Source of the DNA: AP-15 sp963762575
GTDB taxonomy: Bacteria > Pseudomonadota > Alphaproteobacteria > ATCC43930 > CGMCC-115725
NCBI GenBank assembly: GCA_963762575.1
Contig: CAVXLL010000015.1
Coordinates: forward strand, 1-64,000
DNA: 64,000 nt
Reading direction: 5' to 3'
Shown here piece after piece: positions 24,638 through 33,797 of the stretch; position 1 is the first letter of the stretch; every line of letters starts with the position of its first letter. The translations under genes and the position numbers were made by a program. The notes under the pieces are model-generated. The model made no database searches. It was not told where the DNA came from and was given only the letters and a program-made list of their open reading frames with translations.

Positions 24638-25543
24638 TTAGCGTTTACGACGTGAGCGGCGGGCAAAATCATCCGCCATCTCGTTCATCGTGACGAATTT
24701 GACGCCCGGATGCCCGATCATGTGATGATAGAGCCGATCCAACATCATCAGCACATGCGGGCGGCCGGATACGTCGGGATGAATGGTGATCGGGAACACC
24801 GCGTAATCATATTCGCGGTAGACCCAGTCGAACTGGTCGCGCCAAATCTGCTCGATGTCGCGCGGATTGACGAAGCCATGGCTGTTCGGCGACTTCTTGA
24901 TAAACAGCATCGGCGGGAGGTCGTCGAGATACCAACTTGCGGGGATCTCGATCAGGTCGGTTTCGCGGCCGCGCCGTAGCGGCACCATCCATTCGGCCGG
25001 CTGCTTCGAATAATCGATCTTGGTCCAGCTGTCGCCGACCCGCACGTAATAAGGCTGGTGATCGTGATGCATCAGCGAGTGGTCGTATTTTATGCCGCGT
25101 TCGAGCAACAGCTCGTTGGTAACCGTCGAGAACTCCCACCACGGCGCGACGTATCCCGTCGGGTGCCTGCCCGCGAGCGCGGTCACGAGCTCGATGCATT
25201 TGTCGAGAACCGCCATCTCCTGCTCACGCGTCATTGCGATCGGGTTCTCGTGCGAATAGCCGTGGATGCCGATTTCGTGCCCGGCTTCCGCAACGGCTTT
25301 CATCTCGGCGGGAAATGTCTCGATCGAGTGGCCAGGGATAAACCATGTGGTCTTGATGCCGAGCCGACCGAACAGCTTCAAGAGGCGCGGACTGCCGACC
25401 TCCCCGGCGAACAGCCCGCGCGAAATATCGTCCGGGGAATCCTCGCCGCCGTAGGAGCCGAGCCAGCCGGCGACAGCATCAACATCGACACCAAACCCGC
25501 ACAGGATCGCGAGCTGATGAATTTTATGTCGATGTGTGAGCAC
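24638..25543 (-). CDS. Polysaccharide deacetylase family protein (PgdA/HP0310-like)
   Basis: This 301-aa NodB-homology hydrolase has Asp20 and Asp22 in GFGVDVDAVAGWLG, the zinc His pair His94 and His98 in GIHGYSHENP, and a later APWWEFS motif. The sequence is closest in style to the Helicobacter HP0310/PgdA group and to cytosolic polysaccharide-deacetylase-like enzymes whose substrates may be small amides. It has no signal peptide. The GTG at 25541-25543 follows the TAG of the SDR gene immediately (TAGGTG). Its position between an SDR and a metal chaperone/amidohydrolase pair suggests a catabolic role rather than cell-wall editing. Confidence 0.8.
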   Translation of the reverse strand: MLTHRHKIHQLAILCGFGVDVDAVAGWLGSYGGEDSPDDISRGLFAGEVGSPRLLKLFGRLGIKTTWFIPGHSIETFPAEMKAVAEAGHEIGIHGYSHENPIAMTREQEMAVLDKCIELVTALAGRHPTGYVAPWWEFSTVTNELLLERGIKYDHSLMHHDHQPYYVRVGDSWTKIDYSKQPAEWMVPLRRGRETDLIEIPASWYLDDLPPMLFIKKSPNSHGFVNPRDIEQIWRDQFDWVYREYDYAVFPITIHPDVSGRPHVLMMLDRLYHHMIGHPGVKFVTMNEMADDFARRSRRKR

Positions 25544-26275
25544 CTAGGCCGATGCAGCGCCGTCGATGGCGATCTCCGCCCCGGTGATGTAGCTGCTCTC
25601 GTCGGAGAGCAGGAATGCCACCAGCTGCGCAACCTCCTCCGGCGTTCCGTAGCGGTGCATCGGCACCTGCTTCATCCGCTCCTCGCGCTGCTCGGGCGTA
25701 CGGAACGCGATCATGTCGGTGTCGATTGGACCGGGATGAACCGAGTTCACCCGGATTTTGCGGCCGCCGAGGTCGATCGCTGCCGACTTGGTCATGCCCC
25801 GCAGCGCCCATTTGGTCGCGGCATAGGCGAAGGACCCGGGCGAGCCCTTGAGGCCGGCGACTGACGAGATATTCACGATGGACCCTCCGCCCGAGCGCTC
25901 CATCGCCGGCACTACCGCCTTCATGCCGAGGAAGCAGCCGTACTGGTTGATCTGGATGTGCCGCTGCCAGAGCGCGTCGTCGGTCTCCATCAGCGCGGCC
26001 GGCTGGTAGATTCCGGCGTTGTTGACCAGGCCGTGCAAGCCGCCGAGCTTCTGGGCGGCTTCGACGGCGCGGGCCCAATCGGCTTCCGAGGTCACATCGT
26101 GCCGGACGAACGACGCAGCCGGCCCGAGCTCGCCGGCCAGCGCCTGGCCCTGATTGTCGAGCACGTCGCCGATCACCACCTTCGCACCCTGCGCTACCAG
26201 CAGGCGAGCCTCCGCGGCACCCTGGCCGCGCGCCCCGCCGCTCACGAGTACCACCTTGTTGTCGAAGCGTGCCAT
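25544..26275 (-). CDS. Short-chain dehydrogenase/reductase
   Basis: A 243-aa classical SDR. The NAD(P)-binding motif is GGARGQG (13-19), the structural NNAG is at 85-88, and catalytic residues are Ser137/138, Tyr151 and Lys155 (YAATK). The PGPIDTDM loop and a C-terminal ITGAEIAIDGA follow. Asp37 in IGDVLD after the second strand favours NAD over NADP. It is the first gene of the minus-strand operon, with a likely promoter in 26276-26450. The substrate is an alcohol or keto compound of unknown identity. Confidence 0.85.
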   Translation of the reverse strand: MARFDNKVVLVSGGARGQGAAEARLLVAQGAKVVIGDVLDNQGQALAGELGPAASFVRHDVTSEADWARAVEAAQKLGGLHGLVNNAGIYQPAALMETDDALWQRHIQINQYGCFLGMKAVVPAMERSGGGSIVNISSVAGLKGSPGSFAYAATKWALRGMTKSAAIDLGGRKIRVNSVHPGPIDTDMIAFRTPEQREERMKQVPMHRYGTPEEVAQLVAFLLSDESSYITGAEIAIDGAASA

Positions 26276-26479
26276 ATCCGCTCCCCCCGATTACCAAAAG
26301 GGAAGTTTGGCAGATCGGCCGCCTGGTTCAAAATGACAGGACAACTCCTAAGCTGCGTCTCTTCGCCAATGTGTGATAATGCCGCGCCAACGCGCCCGTC
26401 ACCGTCGGTCGGTTGAACGGGCGCGAAAGCTACTGTGGGAGGCATCGACACCGGATGAACGCCATCAAAAGACTCCATC

Positions 26480-26603
26480 AAGTCAGGTAGAACCGTCGTC
26501 GGGACAGTGACACCGAACGTCGACGTGTCGATCCTGGCCGACGCCGGGTACGACTTCCTGCTGTTCGATACCCAGCACTCCGCCCCGCTCAACCACCCCC
26601 CAA
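26480..26603 (+). pseudogene. HpcH/HpaI aldolase, internal fragment
   Basis: VVGTVTPNVDVSILADAG followed by YDFLLFDTQHSA is the conserved first barrel segment of HpcH/HpaI-type aldolases. About 40 codons survive between unrelated sequences, with no start codon and none of the metal or catalytic residues from later strands. Confidence 0.6.
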
Positions 26604-26724
26604 AATCACCGCCGGGCCCGTGCCGCCGATCCCGCTGTAGTGCCGACCTTCGTGGGTCAGCCTAAGCAATCTCAACTACTTAGGAGCCCTAAAGTGCTCG
26701 AATCGGCGAAGTTGGGTTAGCCCT

Positions 26725-27300
26725 GCGCCGATGGTTGCTCGTATTGGCTGCGAGCTGGTCCCGAACAGTGGACCAGCTCTCATCGTCGATCACGGCCGCC
26801 TGCTGACCGGGGTGGAGTTCACCCTTGTGAGCTATGTGGCCGGTGTAAATCGGGTTCGAGAGCAGTGTGTAGAGATGACCGCGCGAGAAGGGTTTGCCGC
26901 CGCGCTCGGTGCCATTCGTTGTCGTGCTGCATTCGTCCGAAGCCCGAGACGGTCGGCCGCCTCCTTGACCCGGCGCACGCAGCCGAGCTCACGATAGAGA
27001 GCGAAGACACGGCGTACCGTCTCGGCCTCGGCAGGGTTGATGACGAGAGTGCGCTGGTTGGCGTCATAGCCCAGCGGCACATTGCCGCCCATCCACATGC
27101 CCTTCCTCTTTGAGGCGGCGATCTTGTCGCGGATGCGTTCACCCGTGACCTCGCGCTCGAACTGGGCAAAGGACAACAGCACGTTCGTCTCGGTGACGCA
27201 GCAATTCAACACGACGAGCTCGATGGGGCGCCTGACGCTCAACGTCCGAGAACTGCCGGCGGCTGCGCACAGCCGAACAGCTGCTGCACCGAGTCGTCTG
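26725..27300 (-). pseudogene. Serine recombinase (Pin-like), decayed fragment
   Basis: The minus strand encodes LLSFAQFEREVTGERIRDKI followed by GYDANQRTLVINPAEAETVR, the end of the resolvase domain and start of the recombinase domain. After a frame slip near 26930 it continues KPFSRGHLYTLLSNPIYTGH. The catalytic serine N-terminus and the zinc ribbon are missing. It is unrelated in detail to the intact recombinase at 330-2462, so it marks a separate lost element. Confidence 0.75.
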
Positions 27301-27598
27301 ATTAGTCGATGCTGATTAAGGTCGATTAAAACCCCCACGCAGCGGAGGTGATTGATAGGCAGCTACTGACGCTCTTGAATCCCTCGGGCCCCATTGGTCA
27401 TGGTGTGCATCCTCGCCAAAGGATCCGGTGATTGCAATCACCCAAAAACCGTGAGCATCCGGCTCACCGCTTTTCCTGAACCCGACGGACGCTACCGGGG
27501 AACGGCCCCGTAGCCTGGCTTCTGACGCGGTGATAAGCGGGTGTTATCACCGGCTGGAGCGAGCCGGTCTGACCCGGTGAATTGAGCCAGTCGGACCC
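27301..27598. other. Intergenic region, nothing recognised
   Basis: Short GC-rich sequence with a few small inverted repeats (for example GTGATAAGCGGGTGTTATCAC near 27530). No gene supported. Confidence 0.4.
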
Positions 27599-27960
27599 GT
27601 CTGCTCGTGCCGGGCGTCGGCGTACGGACCGTCCGAGCGCTGGCCCAGGTCGCCGAAGTCGTACATGGCGCGCCCTATCGCTTCAGCGATCCCGCACGAT
27701 TTTCGATCGCCCATGACGGCAAGGACCGGCATCCCTGTCCAGTGCCGCTGAAGGTCTACGATCGCACCATTGGCGTGCCTGAAGAGCGCCGTGCAAAAAA
27801 CCAAGCTCGGCCAATCCGAAGAGCTGGCCGCAATCAAACGTCTAGACTAGACGAACAGGCCCGCCGGTTGGAGCGGCACGCCTCAGGACCTTCGGTCGAG
27901 GCACTGTTCGCCGAGGAACTTGTCCGCCAAGCTCACCGATGCGCCTCCCGCCGGCCCCAA
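27599..27960 (+). pseudogene. DUF763-family protein, C-terminal remnant
   Basis: LLVPGVGVRTVRALAQVAEV, then GAPYRFSDPARFSIAHDGKD and PVPLKVYD are hallmarks of DUF763 proteins, which carry a helix-hairpin-helix-like PGVG motif. A slip near 27780 moves the sense to KSAVQKTKLGQSEELAAIKR, and another near 27850 to RLERHASGPSVEALFAEEL. The N-terminal half is absent. Function of the family is unknown; this copy is dead. Confidence 0.65.
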
Positions 27961-28326
27961 ACCTCGCAATCACCGGCGTGCGATGAAAGCCCCGATCCCG
28001 TTTTTCCTGATCACCGATCTCGCGCGCACGCGCGCTGCATCGCGCTGCATGCTGCATAGAGTCCAATAATGATTTCATGGTGATCTTCGGTGCCTTCGTG
28101 TCGCGGTGCTCGCGCCCGTTCCCGAAAGTGCTGCAGCGTGAGCGTTAGGGGGGAGCATAGACAGCAAGAATGTAGGCGACGGCGATCTCACTCACCGAGC
28201 AGACCCCACGCCAAGCGGGCCACAATCATTCGCGATCGTCCGTAACGCCTGGATAGGTCGTTGGATAGGTTTCGATCGCAGTAAATCCACTATTTCCCTC
28301 AAATTATTACGTTATTCCCGTTGAAA
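27961..28326. other. Intergenic region before tRNA-Ser
   Basis: About 360 bases without a supported gene. It becomes AT-richer toward 28290-28325 (AAATTATTACGTTATT), just downstream of the tRNA, consistent with a tRNA terminator region, but no clear hairpin is seen. Confidence 0.45.
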
Positions 28327-28419
28327 TGGCGGAGGGGGCGGGATTCGAACCCGCGAGACGATTCATCACCGTCTACACACTTTCCAGGCGTGCGCCTTCA
28401 ACCACTCGGCCACCCCTCC
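28327..28419 (-). tRNA. tRNA-Ser (anticodon GGA), CCA encoded
   Basis: The minus strand reads GGAGGGG for the acceptor 5' side and CCCCTCC-G-CCA at the 3' end. The D-arm contains TGGCCGAGTGGTT, the anticodon loop is CTGGAAA with GGA, a long serine-type variable arm follows, and the T-arm is GCGGGTTCGAATCCCGC. All stems pair. It decodes UCC/UCU. It sits at the edge between a remnant-rich region and the conserved core, a common place for integration. Confidence 0.97.
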
Positions 28420-28469
28420 ATGCCCTGCTCAGACTAGCGAAGCGGCAAGGGGCGCGCAACGAAACGGGA

Positions 28470-29315
28470 TCATAGCATCCCCAGCGAGGTCTTGCCCTTG
28501 GGTGGCGGGAAAGCGCGGTCGAGTGCGGTCAGATCCTCTGCCGTTAGCTGCACGTCGAGGGCGCCGCGATTTTCCCGCACATGCTGGGGCCGCGACGCTT
28601 TTGGGATCACGATCGTGCTCTCCCGGCGCAGCAGCCAGGCGAGGGCGATCTGCCCCGGCGTCGCGTCGCGGCGGCGGGCGATTTCGGCGAGCGCCGGGTT
28701 GCCGAGCATGCCGCCGGTCCCGAGCGGCGTGTAGGCCATGATCGCGACCTGGTGCTCGCGGCACCAAGGCACGAGGTCCCATTCGGGGCGGCGACGTGAC
28801 AGGTTGTAGAGCACCTGATCGGCCACGACTGTGTCGCCGCCCTTTAGCGCCGACCATTCCGCCATGTCGGCGCTGTCGAAATTGCTGGCGCCGTGGTGCC
28901 GGATTTTGCCGTCACGTTCGAGCCGCAGAAAGCCCTCCAAGGTCTCGGCGAGCGGGATCGAGCCGCGCCAATGCAGCAGGTAGAGATCGATCCGGTCGGT
29001 ACCGAGCCGCTTGAGGCTGCGCTCGCAGGCGGCGACAGCCCCGGCGCGCGAGCCGTTATGGGGATAGACCTTGCTGACGATGAAGAGTTTGTCCCGAATG
29101 GCATGGGCGGCTCGGGCGATGACCTCTTCGGCGCCTCCGCTGCCATACATCTCGGCTGTGTCGATCAGGGTCATGCCGAGATCGATGCCGAGCCTCAACG
29201 CTGCTGCCTCTTCGGCGGCATGGCGCCGGTTCTCGCCCATGTGCCAGGTCCCTTGCCCCAACGCCGGCACGCACTCCCCATTGCGCAACGTCACGTATCG
29301 CAGCTGATCGCTCAT
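28470..29315 (-). CDS. Aldo/keto reductase
   Basis: A 281-aa NAD(P)H-dependent (beta/alpha)8 oxidoreductase. The catalytic tetrad is visible: Asp52 and Tyr57 (LIDTAEMYGSGG), Lys82 (VSKVYP) and His115 (LYLLHWRG). The C-terminal nucleotide site is IVIPKASRPQHVREN. It is similar in size and style to prokaryotic YeaE-type reductases acting on small aldehydes such as methylglyoxal; a glyoxalase I gene lies later in the window. It ends the minus-strand run rluB-rsmD-AKR, and its start overlaps the rsmD stop by 4 bases. Confidence 0.9.
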   Translation of the reverse strand: MSDQLRYVTLRNGECVPALGQGTWHMGENRRHAAEEAAALRLGIDLGMTLIDTAEMYGSGGAEEVIARAAHAIRDKLFIVSKVYPHNGSRAGAVAACERSLKRLGTDRIDLYLLHWRGSIPLAETLEGFLRLERDGKIRHHGASNFDSADMAEWSALKGGDTVVADQVLYNLSRRRPEWDLVPWCREHQVAIMAYTPLGTGGMLGNPALAEIARRRDATPGQIALAWLLRRESTIVIPKASRPQHVRENRGALDVQLTAEDLTALDRAFPPPKGKTSLGML

Positions 29316-29893
29316 TTCCGATCTCCCATGGTTTTGCCGCGCCGCAAGAACAGCAGGCGCGCAGCGCCGTATACCCGCTCGTCGAGAAGGAAAAACCCGG
29401 CGGGCAGCGTCAGTTCCTCACGCGCCGCAAGCTCGACGACTGCAACTCCATCCGGCATGAGCCAACCGGCCGCATCAAGCGCCGTCAGCGCCGCGGCAGC
29501 AAGGCCGCTGCGATAAGGAGGATCCAGAAATGCGAGCTCGCATGCCAAAGGTGCACGCGGGGGGCGGGTGGCGTCGCTGAAAACGATGCGAGAGCGGCCG
29601 CCTTCGCCGAGCGCCGCAATATTCTGACGAAGGGTCGCGAGAGCCTCGCGGTCCTGTTCAATGAAAGCGGCCTCGGCAGCACCGCGCGACAACGCCTCGA
29701 GACCAAGCGCTCCGGTTCCCGCAAAGGCGTCAAGCACCGCCGCTCCCGCAAACGGGATGCCCTCGACAGCCAACTGGCCGTGCGACAGGATGTTGAACAA
29801 CGCCTCGCGGGCGCGGTCACTCGTCGGCCTTACCTTCTCGCCTGCCGGCGCGACCAGCCGGCGACCCCGATGTCTACCGGCGACGATCCGCAT
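29312..29893 (-). CDS. rsmD: 16S rRNA (guanine966-N2)-methyltransferase RsmD
   Basis: This AdoMet enzyme methylates G966 of 16S rRNA in the 30S subunit. The N-terminus MRIVAGRHRGRRLVAP is diagnostic; motif I is LDAFAGTGALG (54-64) and the catalytic DPPY is at 124-127. The ATG at 29891-29893 is preferred over an ATG nine codons upstream because the family starts at MRIVAG. It overlaps the rluB end by 20 bases. The pairing rluB-rsmD is common in alphaproteobacteria. Confidence 0.92.
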   Translation of the reverse strand: MRIVAGRHRGRRLVAPAGEKVRPTSDRAREALFNILSHGQLAVEGIPFAGAAVLDAFAGTGALGLEALSRGAAEAAFIEQDREALATLRQNIAALGEGGRSRIVFSDATRPPRAPLACELAFLDPPYRSGLAAAALTALDAAGWLMPDGVAVVELAAREELTLPAGFFLLDERVYGAARLLFLRRGKTMGDRK

Positions 29894-30668
29894 GAATTGT
29901 CGCCGGGCGAGGGTTGCCAAGCTGCTCGCTGAGCACCTTCTTGGGCACTTCGTCGACCGCGCCGCGCGCCAGGTTGCCGAGCTGGAACGGTCCGTAGGAC
30001 AAGCGGATGAGCCGGGTTACTTGAAGACCGAGATGCTCGAGCACCCGGCGGACCTCACGGTATTTCCCTTCCCTCAATGCCATCGCGATCCAGGCATTAC
30101 TGCCCTGTTGGCGTTCGAGGTTCGTACGGATCGGGCCGTAGGATACACCGTCAATAGTGACTCCGTTTTCGAGCGCGCCAAGGCGTTCCGCCTCGACCTC
30201 GCCATGGACGCGCACCTTATACCGCCGCAGCCAGCCGGTTGACGGCAATTCGAGCCGCCGCGCCAGCGCGCCGTCATTCGTCAGCAGCAAGAGCCCCTCG
30301 GAATTGAGATCGAGCCGGCCGACCGAAATCACTCGCGGCAGGTCCGCCGGCAGCGCATCGAACACGGTGGGCCGACCCTTTTCGTCGCGATGCGAGGTCA
30401 CGAGACCCGCCGGCTTGTGATAACGCCACAGGCGCGGGCGCTCGGGCGTCGGCAGCGGCTTGCCGTCGACCCGGATGTCGTTGGCGGCGGTGACGGTTAC
30501 CGCCGGTGTCGCCAACACTCGGCCGTCGACCGAGACCCGCCCGCCGGCAATCCACCGCTCGGCGTCGCGGCGCGAGCACACCCCAGCGCGCGCCAGCACT
30601 TTCGCGATACGCTCTGCGCGTTCGCCCGCGGCAGGATGGACAGGATCGGCACTCACTGCGCGGCTCAA
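29874..30668 (-). CDS. rluB: 23S rRNA pseudouridine synthase, RluB-like
   Basis: A 264-aa protein with an S4 RNA-binding domain (about 20-75: RIAKVLARAGVCSRRDAERW) and an RsuA/RluB catalytic domain. The catalytic motif is SVGRLDLNSEGLLLLTND, with Asp120 as nucleophile. RluB makes pseudouridine 2605 in E. coli 23S rRNA; RsuA and RluE are close relatives, so the exact target is inferred. First gene of a minus-strand operon with rsmD. It is divergent from the deacylase gene, with a roughly 240-base shared upstream region. Confidence 0.88.
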   Translation of the reverse strand: MSRAVSADPVHPAAGERAERIAKVLARAGVCSRRDAERWIAGGRVSVDGRVLATPAVTVTAANDIRVDGKPLPTPERPRLWRYHKPAGLVTSHRDEKGRPTVFDALPADLPRVISVGRLDLNSEGLLLLTNDGALARRLELPSTGWLRRYKVRVHGEVEAERLGALENGVTIDGVSYGPIRTNLERQQGSNAWIAMALREGKYREVRRVLEHLGLQVTRLIRLSYGPFQLGNLARGAVDEVPKKVLSEQLGNPRPATIHADRRR

Positions 30669-30906
30669 AATGATTCAGCGAGAGAATGTCGATGAGTAAA
30701 ATTCATTCACGAAATGAGGGTCGTTCATACGCATTTCTTTCGCGGCTTTGTCTATTCTAATAGAGAGAAAATATTGCTGGCCTCTCCTGCGAGGCGTAGG
30801 CTTCGTTCTGCACCATAAAAAGTGCCGGTGGACCACTGGCCCAGTGGGAACGGCCCGCCGCGACGGCCCAGGCTCATCCGGAGCGGGGCAACGAGGAGAA
30901 CGCATT
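30669..30906. promoter_or_regulatory. Divergent intergenic region rluB / deacylase
   Basis: AT-richer than the surroundings, with a small palindrome TCTATT-CT-AATAGA at 30751-30764 that could be an operator. A ribosome site (GAGGAGAA) precedes the ATG at 30907. Promoter boxes cannot be assigned with confidence. Confidence 0.35.
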
Positions 30907-32661
30907 ATGGCATATGACCTGCTCATCAACAATGGACGCGTCGTGGATGGCTCGGGCGAGCCGGCATTCCAGGCGGATGTGGCCGTTCATCAAGGGAAAA
31001 TCGTCGGGGTCGGGAAATATAAAGGCGCTGCGGCCGAGCGCGTCATCGACGCTGACGGGCGCGTCGTCGCCCCAGGGTTCATCGATCACCATACCCATTT
31101 CGATCCCCAGGCGGTCTGGGATCCCTATTGCGGCTCGTGGGTGCACAACGGCCACACCACCGTCATCGTCGGCCAGTGCGGCCAGGTCATCGCCCCGGTC
31201 CGGCCGGGCGACGGCGAGTGGTATCTCGAATTCTTCTCCGACGCGGAACAGATTCCGCTACCGGTCCTGAAAGCTGGGGTAGACGTGACCTGGGAATCGG
31301 TCGGCGACTATCTGAATGCGCTCGGCAAGAAGCGCGGCATCAATGTTGGGACGCTGGTCGGCCATTCCGGCGTCCGCCGCTACGTGATGGGCGAGGCGGC
31401 CTCCGAGCGGGTTCAGGCGACGCCCGAGGAAATGGCGGCAATGCAGCGGCTGATCCGCGAGGCGATGCATGACGGCGCGCTCGGCTTCTCGACCGCGCCG
31501 AAGGATCGCGGCGACCCGGCCGGGGTTGGCAACGACGACGAGCGTTGGGCGCTCGCCAGCGTGCTCGCCGAACTCGGCACCGGCGTGTTCCAGGTCGCCG
31601 GCGGCGCCCCGGGCGGCACCAAGGCGACGCGGCAGGTCGCGCGCGAACTGGCAGGGCGCACCGGGCGGCCGTCGATCTACAACCTCGTGTCGCAACCGAT
31701 CGCCAACCCGGATGAGTGGGTGGAGCATCTGCGCTGGCTCGAGGACGGGTTCAAGAACGGCGCGCGCTGCTACGGCTCGTGCCTTTCGACCGTTGCCGGC
31801 GCGATCTTCGATCTGCAGCGGGGCCTCAATGTGCCGCAGGATGAGGACATCACTCACCCCGAAGGCATCTTCCGCGGCATGCCGACCTGGGACAAGGTCA
31901 TGGCCCTGCCCTATGAGGATCGCATGCGCGCCTTCCGCGACCCCGAACTGCGCAGGGCGCTCTCTGCCGAGGCGGTCGAAGGGACGGTTGCCCAGGAAGG
32001 CGGGATGACCGACCGGCGCGGCCGCGCTCGCGGCTTCTTCAATCGGCGCTGGGACCTCGTCGAAGTGTTCATGACCGCGAAGGGCCAGAACCGGCAGTTA
32101 GAAGGCAAGAGCGTCGAGCAGATCGCAAAGGAGCAGAACAAGAGCGTCATGGACGCCTTCCTCGACCTGTCGCTCGACGAAGATCTGCAGACCTGCTTCA
32201 TCGCGATCGACCGCAACAAGGATCCGAAGGCGCAGAAGCAAATCCTCGGTTCGCCGTATACCGTGATCGGCACCAGCGACGGCGGCGGGCGGCCGCACAC
32301 TGCCGACCGGCAAGAGACCAGCACGCATCTCTTGGGCCACTGGGTGCGCGAACAGCAGGTGATGACGCTCGAAGAGGCGGTTTATCGGCTGACCGGCAAG
32401 ACCGCGCTGATGCACGACATTACCGATCGCGGCTTCATCGCCGCCGGCAAGGTCGCCGACATCACGATCTTCGATCCCGAGACGATTGCCGAAAAGCCGC
32501 GCGAGCCGGTCGCAACACTGCCGGCGGGCGGCGTGCAGGTCAGGCGCGACGCGGTCGGCATCGACCACGTGATCGTCAACGGTGCCGTCCTCCTGGAAGC
32601 CGGAGAGCTCACCGACGCTCTGCCGGGACAAATCATCCGAGGCCCGCTCTATCAGGCTTAG
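30907..32661 (+). CDS. N-acyl-D-amino-acid deacylase family amidohydrolase
   Basis: A 584-aa member of the D-aminoacylase/D-glutamate deacylase branch (COG3653), hydrolysing N-acyl-D-amino acids or related amides. The barrel ligands are His62 and His64 (GFIDHHTHFDPQ). The Cys/Gly-rich loop VIVGQCGQVIAPVRPGDG is typical of the family, and LVGHSGVRRYVMG follows. The C-terminal strand pair ends VIVNGAVLLEAGELT. The start is chosen at 30907 (MAYDLLINNGRVVDG) behind GAGGAGAA; the longer frame upstream is non-coding. Single gene, followed by a large hairpin terminator. Confidence 0.85.
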   Translation: MAYDLLINNGRVVDGSGEPAFQADVAVHQGKIVGVGKYKGAAAERVIDADGRVVAPGFIDHHTHFDPQAVWDPYCGSWVHNGHTTVIVGQCGQVIAPVRPGDGEWYLEFFSDAEQIPLPVLKAGVDVTWESVGDYLNALGKKRGINVGTLVGHSGVRRYVMGEAASERVQATPEEMAAMQRLIREAMHDGALGFSTAPKDRGDPAGVGNDDERWALASVLAELGTGVFQVAGGAPGGTKATRQVARELAGRTGRPSIYNLVSQPIANPDEWVEHLRWLEDGFKNGARCYGSCLSTVAGAIFDLQRGLNVPQDEDITHPEGIFRGMPTWDKVMALPYEDRMRAFRDPELRRALSAEAVEGTVAQEGGMTDRRGRARGFFNRRWDLVEVFMTAKGQNRQLEGKSVEQIAKEQNKSVMDAFLDLSLDEDLQTCFIAIDRNKDPKAQKQILGSPYTVIGTSDGGGRPHTADRQETSTHLLGHWVREQQVMTLEEAVYRLTGKTALMHDITDRGFIAAGKVADITIFDPETIAEKPREPVATLPAGGVQVRRDAVGIDHVIVNGAVLLEAGELTDALPGQIIRGPLYQA

Positions 32662-32673
32662 GGTGGACCGGCG

Positions 32674-32735
32674 GCCGGGCTGGTTCCGGCCATCCGCGCG
32701 GCTCTCCAGACGCGGATGGTCGGACCAAGCCCGGC
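32674..32735 (+). terminator. Large hairpin after deacylase gene
   Basis: 25-base arms (32674-32698 and 32711-32735, beginning GCCGGGCTGG and ending AAGCCCGGC) pair with only about four mismatches around a 12-base loop, 12 bases after the stop. No T-run follows. It separates the deacylase from the rpsB operon and probably ends transcription or protects the 3' end. Confidence 0.6.
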
Positions 32736-32912
32736 CACTGGCATCGCGCGGCGGTCTTGCGAAGGGGCCGTCTGCAACGTAAGTAATACTGCGATACCTC
32801 ACGCAGGGCTGCGGGTGCTGTCGGTTGTCTTCCGAGCAGGCGCCCGTTCCGGTGTCGGTGCTTCAGGCGTCGACTTCTCCTGCGGCGGCTCAACCGGAAA
32901 CAAGGAACCACT

Positions 32913-33752
32913 ATGGCGATACCAACTGCCTCCATGCGCCAGCTGCTCGAAGCCGGCGTGCACTTCGGCCATCACACCCGCCGGTGGAACCCCAAGATGT
33001 CGCCGTACATCTTTGGCGTCCGCAACGGGATCCACATCATCGACCTCGAGCAGACCGAACCGATGCTGCACCAGGGCTTGCAGGCGGTCCGGGATGTCGT
33101 CGCGGGCGGCGGCCGCGTTCTTCTGGTCGGCACCAAGCGCCAGGCGCAGGAGCCGGTCGCCGACGCCGCCAAGCGCTGCGGCCAATATTACGTCAACTAC
33201 CGCTGGCTCGGCGGCATGCTGACCAATTTCAAGACGATTTCCCAGTCGATCAAGCGGCTGCGCGAGCTCGAGGAACGGATCTCCCAAGATCAGACCGGAT
33301 TGACCAAGCGCGAGCTCCTGGAGCTGACGCGCGACCGCGACAAGCTCGAACGGGCGCTGGGCGGCATCAAGGAGATGGGCGGGCTGCCTGATATCCTGTT
33401 CGTGATCGACACCAACAAGGAAGCAATCGCGGTTGCCGAGGCCAACACCCTGCGCATACCGGTTGTCGCTGTCCTCGATTCGAACTCCTCACCCGACGGC
33501 ATCGCCTATCCGATCCCTGGGAACGACGATGCGATGCGCGCGATCCACCTTTACTGCGATCTCGTCGCCGGGTCGGTTCTCGATGGGCTGCAGGCTGAGC
33601 TCGCGGCCTCGGGGGTCGATATTGGCGCCCGGCCGGATCTCGCCGAACAGGCTTTTGTCGCGGAGATTCCGGAGGAATTGCCCGAGGAGGCCGCAGTTGA
33701 CGGTCTCCAAGGCGCATCGCAAGACGAGACTGCTGCGGCAGAGGCGAATTAG
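32913..33752 (+). CDS. rpsB: 30S ribosomal protein S2
   Basis: A 279-aa S2 with the signature start SMRQLLEAGVHFGHHTRRWN, then MSPYIFGVRNGIHIIDLEQT and the central WLGGMLTNFKTI. The acidic C-terminal tail (EEAAVDGLQG... to the end) is the usual alphaproteobacterial extension. The ATG follows AAGGAACC. It heads the rpsB-tsf-pyrH-frr operon, preceded by about 180 bases of leader after the upstream terminator. S2 helps place S1 and is often autoregulated; I could not define a leader structure. Confidence 0.98.
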   Translation: MAIPTASMRQLLEAGVHFGHHTRRWNPKMSPYIFGVRNGIHIIDLEQTEPMLHQGLQAVRDVVAGGGRVLLVGTKRQAQEPVADAAKRCGQYYVNYRWLGGMLTNFKTISQSIKRLRELEERISQDQTGLTKRELLELTRDRDKLERALGGIKEMGGLPDILFVIDTNKEAIAVAEANTLRIPVVAVLDSNSSPDGIAYPIPGNDDAMRAIHLYCDLVAGSVLDGLQAELAASGVDIGARPDLAEQAFVAEIPEELPEEAAVDGLQGASQDETAAAEAN

Positions 33753-33797
33753 GACTTCTTTTTCCCAATAACAGGGTTTTACGCGAGGGTCGATATT

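Noticed and set aside
25544..26297. 257-aa minus-strand frame overlapping the SDR
   Set aside because: Different frame from the SDR with Arg/Gly-rich composition; the SDR carries all catalytic motifs.
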